Assembly (NCBI GenBank): GCA_023395755.1
Contig: JAEWYG010000106.1
Span: 1 to 5,730, forward strand
DNA from: Actinomycetes bacterium
Lineage (GTDB): Bacteria > Actinomycetota > Coriobacteriia > Coriobacteriales > Eggerthellaceae
Reading direction: 5' to 3'
DNA length: 5,730 bases
Numbering within the stretch: the stretch's first letter is position 1; the number at the start of each line of letters is the position of its first letter. Positions 1 to 5,333 of the stretch are shown one piece after another. The position numbers and the translations under genes were made by a program. The notes below the pieces were generated by a model. It was not told the DNA's origin. It did no database searches and saw nothing but the letters and a program-made list of their open reading frames with translations.

Positions 1-223
1 CCTACCCCCCTTGCGAGGGCGGTTGTTATGCGGATCAAATTCGAGACAGAGTAATTTGAAATAGAGCCTATCTCACCTTTGATCCTGCATGACAAGTTCT
101 TATTGCTTGTTGTGGTCGGGGAACGAAAGCCAAAAGGGGACCCGGCATGCCTTGCAAACCGAATCCCCTTTCTTTCACGATGTTATATTGCCCTAACGTT
201 GGCAGGTGGTCACGCAGAAACGC
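1..223. other. Non-coding flank after the amidinotransferase
   Basis: No supported gene on either strand. Besides the stem at 125-176 there are small inverted repeats: TCAAATT/AATTTGA (35-41/53-59) and GGATCAAA/TTTGATCC (32-39/78-85). The two overlap and cannot form together. A plus-strand frame at 79-267 runs into the amidinotransferase gene and resembles nothing known. Confidence 0.5.
125..176 (-). terminator. Candidate terminator after the amidinotransferase
   Basis: AAAGGGGA (133-140) pairs with TCCCCTTT (164-171), and GAAAG (125-129) with CTTTC (172-176) across a three-base bulge. It lies about 50 bases past the stop codon. On the minus strand the 3' arm runs TCCCCTTTTGGCTTTC, so the T-tract is broken; a modest terminator or 3'-end stabilising stem is the best reading. 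Confidence 0.45.
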
Positions 224-1372
224 TTAGTCGTTCCACAGCTCCGGACGGATCAAGGTCGGATCCTTGACGCGGTTCGGGAAGTAATCGAGGCAGTCGCCCT
301 CGCGGAATACGTCGGCCGTGGAGCAGTGCAGACCGCCGCCGAACGGATAGGCGTCGCGTAGGTCTACCGGGATAACGTTCATGCCCAGCTTGTCCATCTG
401 CTCTTGCTGATGCACTTCGGAAGCCTCGACGATAACCGTCTTGGGGTCGAGTACCAGGCAGTTCATGGACAGCCACACCGAGCTGTAGCACAGCGCTGGC
501 GGCTCGTCGTGTGCCGGCTGAGCTGACTCAACGATTTGCCAGTCGTTGGCCTCGAAGATGGCGCGCTGCTCTTCGGGAAGTGGACGATGCGGGTTGTTGA
601 TGATCAGACCCGGACGCAGCGGTACGAAGGTGGCGTCGATGTGGATCGGATAGGGGTCGCCCGGGAAGTTCACCGCGTGTACACGCAGCTCGGGGTAGTA
701 GCGCTGGAACCACTCCATGGCGGTACGGTTGGTGGTCAGACCGTGCTGGATAAACAGGTCTTTACCCATACGCATGACATCTGCAGCATCCCACATCGGC
801 TCAACTTCGGTCGTCACGAAGTCTTTGTTGGCCGTGCGAACCAGACGATCCTCAAGGGTGATCTTCTCGTCATAGTAGTTGTGCTTGTAGGAAGCATCCG
901 TGAGGCGCGGACGGGGGGCCTGGGTCCACAGGAACTCAGGATCCTCATCAAAGTACTGCTTCATCAGCGGCCAGTAGGCCAAGTACTCAAAGTAGCGGCA
1001 GCGGAAGGAGTTGGCGCTTGCCATGATCTCGTTGCCGATGGTGAGCAGGATGTCGCGAGGCGGCATGCAGGTCATCATGGAGTCGTTGCGGAAGTCAGGC
1101 GTACCGATGGCTTGGTTCCACTGGATGGGCGTCGGGCGGTCAACAACCACGCCGCGAGACTCAAGGGCCTTGACGAGATTTTCGAGGCACTCATTGCCGC
1201 GCTCGACGGTGGCGGTAGGACGAGGGCCCCACATGCCGCGCATCTCAGAATCGACGGGCACCTTCTCGGAGGTTGCGGGCTCCTCGGGAGGAATCATCGA
1301 GTAGTCGCAGCGGCCAACGATGACGCGCTTCAACGGATCCCAGTCGTTCCAAGAGCTGACTATCTTCGCCAT
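224..1372 (-). CDS. Arginine-dependent amidinotransferase (GATM/StrB1/CyrA family), acceptor unknown
   Basis: 382-residue cytosolic enzyme expected to transfer the amidino group of L-arginine to an amine acceptor, releasing ornithine and a guanidino compound. The catalytic triad aligns by spacing with human AGAT (D254, H303, C407): D195 in WDAAD, H244 in PIHIDATF and C350 in GGGLHCST. Other conserved family positions are D107 (PRDIL), D246 (HID) and R263 (NNPHRP), plus the blocks FEYLAY (128-133), FVTTEVEP (185-192) and WLSMN (300-304). Length matches full-length family members. The start at 1372 is chosen because MAKIVSSWNDWDPLK begins the domain and AAGGAG lies six bases upstream; a longer in-frame start at 1483 has no family support. 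The acceptor pocket differs from the glycine enzyme: AGAT N300 and M302 correspond to Y241 and I243. Sampled rows are 62-68% GC, richer than the neighbouring transporter genes. Family and catalysis are well supported; the acceptor is not known. Confidence 0.93.
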   Translation of the reverse strand: MAKIVSSWNDWDPLKRVIVGRCDYSMIPPEEPATSEKVPVDSEMRGMWGPRPTATVERGNECLENLVKALESRGVVVDRPTPIQWNQAIGTPDFRNDSMMTCMPPRDILLTIGNEIMASANSFRCRYFEYLAYWPLMKQYFDEDPEFLWTQAPRPRLTDASYKHNYYDEKITLEDRLVRTANKDFVTTEVEPMWDAADVMRMGKDLFIQHGLTTNRTAMEWFQRYYPELRVHAVNFPGDPYPIHIDATFVPLRPGLIINNPHRPLPEEQRAIFEANDWQIVESAQPAHDEPPALCYSSVWLSMNCLVLDPKTVIVEASEVHQQEQMDKLGMNVIPVDLRDAYPFGGGLHCSTADVFREGDCLDYFPNRVKDPTLIRPELWND

Positions 1373-1378
1373 GACAGT

Positions 1379-1384
1379 CTCCTT
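1379..1384 (-). promoter_or_regulatory. Ribosome binding site of the amidinotransferase (AAGGAG)
   Basis: AAGGAG on the minus strand sits six bases before the ATG at 1372. It decides the start: the in-frame upstream ATG at 1483 would add 37 residues with no family counterpart. Confidence 0.85.
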
Positions 1385-1388
1385 TCTT

Positions 1389-1408
1389 TGGCAGCTTCCA
1401 TGCTGCCA
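1389..1408 (-). promoter_or_regulatory. Hairpin just upstream of the amidinotransferase ribosome site
   Basis: TGGCAGC (minus strand) pairs perfectly with GCTGCCA, seven base pairs with a six-base loop. It ends four bases before the AAGGAG ribosome site. It would form in the 5' leader and could influence ribosome access or message stability. The structure is visible in the sequence; the role is inference. Confidence 0.5.
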
Positions 1409-1542
1409 TTGGTGGCGCACTACATACGAGCAGCGTGCTGGCCTGTTTGCCGCAACTGAAAGACCACTTCGGAGACTGAACATGTTTCGTGGTACCCCGA
1501 AGATCCAACCGTGACATGTTTACCAGATTTGCCGTTGATGAA

Positions 1543-1571
1543 GTTATATCACCTTTTTTGTTCACCTGCAA
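1543..1571 (-). promoter_or_regulatory. Candidate promoter P2 for the amidinotransferase (extended -10)
   Basis: Minus strand TTGCAG, 17 bases, then TATAAC preceded by TGA, which matches the extended -10 pattern TGnTATAAT. The -10 is five of six to consensus and the -35 three of six. Transcription would start near 1536, leaving a leader of about 160 bases. It competes with P1 as the main promoter. Confidence 0.45.
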
Positions 1572-1598
1572 GATTTATTTACGAATGATTAGTGCAAA

Positions 1599-1627
1599 AT
1601 TTTATTACATCTTGATCAACTGCACAA
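1599..1627 (-). promoter_or_regulatory. Candidate promoter P1 for the amidinotransferase
   Basis: Minus strand TTGTGC (-35, three of six), a 17-base spacer, then TAAAAT (-10, five of six). The poor -35 is typical of an activator-dependent promoter, and the phased repeat array begins four bases upstream of it. The start point would be near 1592, giving a leader of about 220 bases. Confidence 0.45.
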
Positions 1628-1631
1628 AAAA

Positions 1632-1684
1632 ATATGCAATATCGCTGTTCTAATATTGCATATATCGACGAACATATTGGATAT
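1632..1684. promoter_or_regulatory. Three 11-bp operator-like elements at an exact 21-bp period
   Basis: Plus-strand elements ATATGCAATAT (1632-1642), ATATTGCATAT (1653-1663) and ATATTGGATAT (1674-1684). The first two are perfect inverted copies of each other; the second and third are direct copies with one mismatch. Start-to-start distance is 21 bp in both cases, two helical turns, so all three face the same side of the DNA. The array abuts the -35 of candidate promoter P1. This arrangement is what a cooperatively binding regulator would use. The regulator is not in the window. Confidence 0.6.
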
Positions 1685-1855
1685 TCTCGCTGTTAGTTTC
1701 CATAGTTGTGCATAAAACAGAATGAAATCGTAGCCCCATGCAAAATGACAGGTTAGTAATTCCGTCGCACAAAGCTCCCCCCTTTGCACAAGCTACGCTA
1801 TCCGTCATTTTAATTGATTCCGCAAGAACCAAAATTACGATGGATGTTGCCGGGT

Positions 1856-1891
1856 AAAAACAAGGTGCCGGATTACCGGCACCTTGTTTTT
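1856..1891 (-). terminator. Rho-independent terminator of the importer operon, symmetrical (bidirectional)
   Basis: Perfect 16-bp inverted repeat (1856-1871 with 1876-1891) and a four-base loop. The GC-rich core CAAGGTGCCGG is followed by five T on both strands, so it can stop transcription from either side. On the minus strand the ATPase stop codon TAA (1892-1890) overlaps the base of the stem. Confidence 0.93.
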
Positions 1892-2714
1892 ATGAGATAT
1901 GTCCCAAAAAGTCTTTAGTTCGGTCGGACTTCGGGTGGTCGAACACCTCTTCAGGGCTTCCCTGCTCAACAATATGGCCGCCATCCATAAAGATGACATG
2001 ATCTGCCACATCGCGAGCAAAACCCATCTCATGGGTTACCACAATCATCGTCATACCTCCGCGAGCTAACTCACGCATAACGGCCAACACATCACGTACC
2101 AACTCAGGATCTAACGCACTAGTGGCTTCATCAAACAACATAACATGGGGGTTCATGGCCAGTGCTCGGGCAATGGCCACACGCTGCTGCTGCCCACCAG
2201 AAAGCTCTGAGGGCCTATAGTCAACGCGGTCGCCAAGGCCAACCTTCCGCAACTGATCGATAGCAATACGTTCTGCCTCAGCCTTGCCGCGATGCAGCAC
2301 CTTTTGCTGAGCCAACATTACATTACCCTTAGCGCTCAGATGAGGGAACAGGTTAAAGTTTTGAAACACCATGCCCAATTGAGCACGCACCTTATTGATG
2401 TCTGTCTTCTTGGCGGTAATCTCGGTGTCTTCAAAGAAAATACGCCCACTCGTGGGTTTCTCCAATAAGTTTACGCAGCGTAACAATGTCGACTTACCGG
2501 AACCGGAGGGCCCTAAGATAACAACAACCTCGCCACGGCGCACATTTAAATCAATACCACGCAGCACTTCATTATCGCCGAAGGCTTTACGCAGATCTTC
2601 GATACGCACTACAACTTCATCGGAAACTTCGTGCACAGGGGAGGCCACGGGCACGGCCTGTGCTGCTGCGTCGGCCACAACACTGTCCTTACTGCCAATA
2701 CTTTGATCAGTCAT
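1890..2714 (-). CDS. glnQ: Polar amino-acid ABC transporter, ATP-binding subunit
   Basis: 274-residue ATPase that powers amino-acid import on the cytosolic face of the membrane. All nucleotide-binding motifs are intact: Walker A GPSGSGKST (68-76), Q-loop Q118 in MVFQNFNLFPH, signature LSGGQQQR (171-178), Walker B VMLFDE (191-196) with catalytic E196, D-loop SALD and switch H228 (VTHEMG). The FPHL sequence after the Q-loop and the EATSALDPE block are typical of the GlnQ/HisP polar amino-acid group. An N-terminal extension of about 33 polar, Ala/Val-rich residues precedes the first strand and is longer than in most GlnQ proteins. The start is fixed by AAGGAGG, six bases upstream and overlapping the permease stop codon, which suggests translational coupling. 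Last gene of the operon, directly followed by the terminator. The substrate cannot be read from this subunit. Confidence 0.95.
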   Translation of the reverse strand: MTDQSIGSKDSVVADAAAQAVPVASPVHEVSDEVVVRIEDLRKAFGDNEVLRGIDLNVRRGEVVVILGPSGSGKSTLLRCVNLLEKPTSGRIFFEDTEITAKKTDINKVRAQLGMVFQNFNLFPHLSAKGNVMLAQQKVLHRGKAEAERIAIDQLRKVGLGDRVDYRPSELSGGQQQRVAIARALAMNPHVMLFDEATSALDPELVRDVLAVMRELARGGMTMIVVTHEMGFARDVADHVIFMDGGHIVEQGSPEEVFDHPKSDRTKDFLGHIS

Positions 2715-2720
2715 TCCGCA

Positions 2721-2727
2721 CCTCCTT
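2721..2727 (-). promoter_or_regulatory. Perfect ribosome binding site overlapping the permease stop codon
   Basis: AAGGAGG on the minus strand, six bases before the ATPase ATG. Its first two bases belong to the permease TAA. Only 11 bases separate the two genes, so ribosomes finishing the permease are placed to restart on the ATPase. Confidence 0.9.
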
Positions 2728-4156
2728 AATGGCTCATATGGTTGCTGTTACGGTTGATTTTAGAAGGTGCATCTTCGTCGTATTTCGTCTGCAATGCCGG
2801 GCCAGCAAAGGTTTCGGACATACGAATACTGCGCGCCACGGCAGCATCGGAACCAGGCTGCAGTTCCGCTTCGTGTGTGGTAGACGTATGCTTTCTACGC
2901 TTACGACGACCTCCCGCCATACGTGACTCCATGGTATTAATGAGCTTGGTTAGAGGGATGGTAACAATGAGGTAGTATCCCGCAGCAACAATATATGGTG
3001 TCACGTTGCCCGTAGCGGCCGTAATAGTTTTCGCGTACATCATTAGTTCCATAACACCCACTGCCGCCATAAGCGATGTATCCTTGTACATAAGGATAAA
3101 TTCGCTGGTCATAGTAGGTATCACGCGCTTTACCGTCTGCGGTATGATAACAAAGAACATAGTCTGAATACTATTCATACCCAATGATCGCGCAGCCTCG
3201 AACTGGCCTTTGCTGATGGACTGAATACCTGCCCGGAATATCTCAGCCAAATACGCACTTGAGTTAACCACCAAAACAATCGCAGCAAGCACGAAGTTGT
3301 CCATAGTGATACCCATGAGCGGCAGACCGAAAAACACGATATACAGCTGCAGGAATAGCGGTGTGCCACGCACGATATTAATGTAGGTGGCACCAATAGC
3401 CCGCAGTATTCGACTTTTTGCCATACGCAAAAACGCCCAAACTAAGCCGAGTGGGATAGCAAGCGGGAAACTAAGGATAACCAGACCAATGGAGATAAGC
3501 CACCCTGCAAACACCGTAGGTATAGACGTAACAATAATAGTGGGATCAAAGAACAGGTGCAGGAACTTGTTGGAGTTCCACGCCTTCACCCAATCTTGCT
3601 GCCCTAACCAGACCGAAAACTGTTCAGCGGGTGAGGTACTCACGACATCGAATGTCTGGTCGGTTGTAGCCATATCATGCGCTTTTCCATCAACGGTAGT
3701 ATAGCTACCCGTCATACCAAACGTACCACCCGCTGCAGGCAGCAACGTACGGTTGAACTCAATCATAATCAACGAGCCAGCTGGCGTCGGCTCGGGAAAA
3801 GACACCGTCACCTTAGATCCTTCGACGGCTGTTTGTGAGGCAATCTCGAGACGATCGAGTCCGCTCATTACCGTAGTCTTCACATTGTCGACTTCGATAA
3901 CTGAGCCAGCAGGTAGATCGATAGCTACTTCCGTGAGCGACTCATCTTCGGCTGATTGGCCTTGCCACGTTACGCGAGTAGGCGTCTCGCCCATAATCTT
4001 CGTCTCGCCACTTGTGTTCGACTTGGCGGTCCAGCGCTCCACTTCCATAGCATGCGCTTGGACCGGCAAGACGAACGATGCGGCCAGCATTGCGGCAACC
4101 ATAAGTACTGCAATGCTGGCAAAGTGCTTCCGTGCGAATGCGGTTGCGATTTGCAT
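2726..4156 (-). CDS. glnP: Polar amino-acid ABC transporter permease with extra N-terminal extracytoplasmic domain
   Basis: 476 residues, about twice the usual 215-240 for a GlnP/HisM-type permease. The order is: an N-terminal signal-like segment (hydrophobic 13-30, possible cleavage after AHA at 36); about 165 residues of polar, beta-rich sequence (37-205); the membrane domain (about 206-408); and a 66-residue polar C-terminal tail with basic GRRKRRK. The membrane domain carries family marks: RGTPLFLQ (263-270), NSSAYLAEIFRAGI (298-311) and the EAA loop EAARSLG (320-326) ending in IIPQ, which couples to the ATPase. Hydrophobic segments fall near 206-240, 266-283, 287-305, 346-372 and 386-405. 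The extra N-terminal domain is not a substrate-binding protein domain; its VTVSFPEPTPAG and GGTFGMTG blocks recall DUF2808-type sequences (from memory, unverified). It lies 35 bases after the binding-protein gene. Confidence 0.92.
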   Translation of the reverse strand: MQIATAFARKHFASIAVLMVAAMLAASFVLPVQAHAMEVERWTAKSNTSGETKIMGETPTRVTWQGQSAEDESLTEVAIDLPAGSVIEVDNVKTTVMSGLDRLEIASQTAVEGSKVTVSFPEPTPAGSLIMIEFNRTLLPAAGGTFGMTGSYTTVDGKAHDMATTDQTFDVVSTSPAEQFSVWLGQQDWVKAWNSNKFLHLFFDPTIIVTSIPTVFAGWLISIGLVILSFPLAIPLGLVWAFLRMAKSRILRAIGATYINIVRGTPLFLQLYIVFFGLPLMGITMDNFVLAAIVLVVNSSAYLAEIFRAGIQSISKGQFEAARSLGMNSIQTMFFVIIPQTVKRVIPTMTSEFILMYKDTSLMAAVGVMELMMYAKTITAATGNVTPYIVAAGYYLIVTIPLTKLINTMESRMAGGRRKRRKHTSTTHEAELQPGSDAAVARSIRMSETFAGPALQTKYDEDAPSKINRNSNHMSH

Positions 4157-4162
4157 CAGTTC

Positions 4163-4178
4163 GTCCTTACGTCCTTAC
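4163..4178 (-). repeat. Tandem duplicated ribosome-site sequence before the permease
   Basis: The minus strand reads GTAAGGAC twice in direct tandem (4178-4171, 4170-4163), so there are two AAGGA cores. The nearer one is eight bases from the permease ATG and at usable spacing; the farther one is 17 bases away. It probably arose by an eight-base duplication and may raise ribosome capture. Confidence 0.8.
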
Positions 4179-4191
4179 AGACTTGAGAGAG

Positions 4192-5001
4192 TTACTGAAG
4201 CCACTTGGCTTCCAGCTCGGCGTACTTGCCGTTTTCCTTCACAGCCTTCAGTGCCGTGTTGAGAGCTTTAGTGAGCTCAGGGTTTTCCTTGCTTACCACA
4301 ACGGCATACTGCTCGCCCGTGGGAATTTCCTTGATAACTTGACAATCGGTATAGGCCGTCTTCACATAGTAGTTTGCCACCGGCAAGTCTACGGCAACAG
4401 CATCGATCTGGCCAGACTGCAGCGCAGCAAACACAGCCGTCATTTCATCAAAACCTACTACCTCAACACCCTTAATGTTTTCGGCAGCCCATTCATAGCC
4501 AGTCGTACCCGTCTGAGCACCCACCTTTTTGCCTTCAAGCTGTTTCACATCGGTAATACCCGAAGTCTTCAGCACCGTAATGCTCTGATTCACGTCGCAG
4601 TAAGTGTCCGAGAAATCAATTTGGGCCAAACGTTCGTCGGTCACCGTAAATGACGATACACCAATGTCGGCCTTGCCGCCGGTTTGGATAAGGGGAACAA
4701 TGGTGTCAAACTTCGTAGAGGGCAGGTAGTTAACTTCCAAGCCCATCTCTTCAGCGAGAAGACCCATGAGGTCAACAGCGAAGCCCTCGGGCTTATTTCC
4801 GTTCAGGTTCTCGAACGGTGGAAAATCCAGCGATGCCGCCACCGTCAACTTACCGTCGTTGATGAGCGTATAGCCCGCATCGGCGACATTACCACCATTT
4901 GCCTTGGAGTCCGTAGTTGCGCCTGACGAGCAACCAAACAGAGCAAAGGACGCTACGAGCGCCCCGGCCGCAACCAGTACGGCCCATTTCTTCATCTTCA
5001 T
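4192..5001 (-). CDS. glnH: Amino-acid ABC transporter substrate-binding lipoprotein (SBP_bac_3 family)
   Basis: 269-residue precursor that captures the substrate outside the membrane and delivers it to the permease. A lipoprotein signal is clear: basic MKMKK, a hydrophobic stretch, then ALFGC with lipidated C24, followed by a Ser/Gly/Asn-rich linker. The two-lobed family-3 fold starts near residue 50. DFPPFE (59-64), GFAVDL (73-78), FTVTDERL with R124 (118-125), FSDTY (130-134), VGAQTGTTG (160-168) and GQIDAVAVDLPVA with D205 (197-209) are its standard elements. R124 and D205 are the expected contacts for the substrate carboxyl and amino groups, so the ligand should be an alpha-amino acid. 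Its side chain (Gln, Glu, Arg, His or cystine) cannot be told from this. The start is chosen by signal-peptide logic and the GGAG nine bases upstream; a longer frame to 5103 is rejected. First gene of the operon. Confidence 0.95.
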   Translation of the reverse strand: MKMKKWAVLVAAGALVASFALFGCSSGATTDSKANGGNVADAGYTLINDGKLTVAASLDFPPFENLNGNKPEGFAVDLMGLLAEEMGLEVNYLPSTKFDTIVPLIQTGGKADIGVSSFTVTDERLAQIDFSDTYCDVNQSITVLKTSGITDVKQLEGKKVGAQTGTTGYEWAAENIKGVEVVGFDEMTAVFAALQSGQIDAVAVDLPVANYYVKTAYTDCQVIKEIPTGEQYAVVVSKENPELTKALNTALKAVKENGKYAELEAKWLQ

Positions 5002-5007
5002 TGGTAT

Positions 5008-5016
5008 CTTCTCCCT
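5008..5016 (-). promoter_or_regulatory. Ribosome binding site of the substrate-binding protein
   Basis: AGGGAGAAG on the minus strand, with GGAG nine bases before the ATG at 5001. It supports MKMKKW as the start. A second in-frame ATG at 4995 is possible but more distant. Confidence 0.8.
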
Positions 5017-5074
5017 TTCCCCTGCGCCGAGCTTGATGTAATCAAGGTGCCAAAATGAATGACGCAGTCGCACT

Positions 5075-5103
5075 ACTATAAAGCGCAAAGACCCCTTTAT
5101 CAA
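5075..5103 (-). promoter_or_regulatory. Sigma70-type promoter of the importer operon
   Basis: Minus strand TTGATA (-35, five of six), a 17-base spacer, then TATAGT (-10, five of six). The predicted start is near 5068, giving a leader of about 67 bases. It is the best promoter match I found by eye in the window and sits correctly ahead of the first importer gene. The outer end of its -35 touches the inverted repeat at 5103-5142. Confidence 0.75.
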
Positions 5104-5142
5104 TGAGGTATCGGGTAGATAACTCTCTTTTCGTTACCTCAT
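5103..5142. promoter_or_regulatory. Inverted repeat abutting the importer -35 (candidate operator)
   Basis: ATGAGGTA (5103-5110) and TACCTCAT (5135-5142) are perfect 8-bp inverted copies, 32 bp centre to centre, about three helical turns. The inner arm shares base 5103 with the -35 box. A dimeric or looping regulator that controls the importer could bind here. The repeat is visible; the function is inferred. Confidence 0.5.
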
Positions 5143-5258
5143 AGTACCGCGAACGGCCATTTTTTAGCCCCGTACGGTTTATCACAGTAAAGCGCTATAG
5201 TGCGCCTCTGCGTCAATTAGAAAAGAGTTCTTATCGACAAAGGGCACCCTGAGCGAGC

Positions 5259-5289
5259 AATAATCCACCCCGCAAATGCGGGGCTTATT
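5259..5289 (-). terminator. GC-rich hairpin, possible terminator of the phosphoesterase gene
   Basis: CCCCGCA (5268-5274) pairs with TGCGGGG (5277-5283), and an outer AATAA/TTATT pair can extend the stem. On the minus strand it is followed by TGGATTATTG, a poor T-tract; on the plus strand by CTTATTATC. It lies about 100 bases past the phosphoesterase stop codon. Stem stability is clear, terminator function is not. Confidence 0.45.
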
Positions 5290-5300
5290 ATCGCACAGCG

Positions 5301-5320
5301 GAGGCCTCACTGAGGCCTCA
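5301..5320. repeat. Tandem palindromic repeat GAGGCCTCA
   Basis: GAGGCCTCA occurs at 5301-5309 and 5312-5320. Each contains the 8-bp palindrome GAGGCCTC. 5301-5309 and 5311-5319 also pair as a perfect inverted repeat about base 5310, so the site can form one longer hairpin or two small cruciforms. It has no T-tract. Confidence 0.7.
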
Positions 5321-5333
5321 CCGTAGACAAGAA

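Larger units (their letters stand above)
1373..1889 (-). other. 517-base intergenic region: terminator, AT-rich operator/promoter zone, long leader
   Basis: Going toward the amidinotransferase, this gap holds the strong terminator of the importer operon (1856-1891), about 170 bases with no supported gene, and three phased ATAT elements (1632-1684). Two candidate promoters follow (1599-1627 and 1543-1571), then a leader of roughly 160-220 bases with a hairpin by the ribosome site. By direct count 36 of the 120 bases in 1561-1680 are G or C (30%), far below the coding regions on either side. A 60-codon TTG-started frame at 1650-1832 lacks a ribosome site and is not accepted as a gene. Confidence 0.7.
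5060..5215. repeat. Long-range imperfect inverted repeat spanning the importer promoter
   Basis: TGACGCAG-T-CGCACT (5060-5074) is the inverted copy of 5199-5215, which on the minus strand reads TGACGCAG-AGG-CGCACT. That gives 14 matched bases interrupted by a one-versus-three base difference. The likeness extends inward in part: both arms carry TATAGT and GCGCT on opposite strands. The left arm contains the predicted transcription start, and the right-arm TATAGT faces the other way and has no good -35. Confidence 0.6.

Noticed and set aside
32..85. Overlapping small inverted repeats near the window start
   Set aside because: Arms of 7-8 bp in AT-rich DNA can occur by chance, the two pairings exclude each other, and no gene or promoter is visible nearby.
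536..1459. 307-codon plus-strand frame antisense to the amidinotransferase
   Set aside because: It is the antisense of a clearly conserved gene in GC-rich DNA, with no domain and no ribosome site I can support.
1373..1483. 37-residue N-terminal extension of the amidinotransferase from the ATG at 1483
   Set aside because: The extension has no family resemblance, while the ATG at 1372 has a strong AAGGAG at six bases and starts exactly where the domain starts.
1488..1502. T-box-like sequence GGTACCACG in the amidinotransferase leader
   Set aside because: The essential UGGN bulge of the T-box core is missing (the sequence reads CGGGGTACCACG), and no specifier loop or sequestering partner is evident.
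1742..1811. AAAATGAC/GTCATTTT inverted repeat with repeated TCCGTC
   Set aside because: Eight-base arms 54 bases apart, interrupted and without further pairing; not distinguishable from chance.
1650..1832. 60-codon frame on the minus strand in the large gap
   Set aside because: TTG start, no ribosome site, no recognisable sequence, and it overlaps the phased operator-like array.
4132..4653. 173-codon plus-strand frame antisense to the substrate-binding protein gene
   Set aside because: Antisense to a convincing gene and without recognisable motifs.
5002..5103. 34-residue N-terminal extension of the substrate-binding protein
   Set aside because: It would bury the lipoprotein signal and overlap the predicted promoter; the GGAG-preceded ATG at 5001 gives a normal lipoprotein leader.
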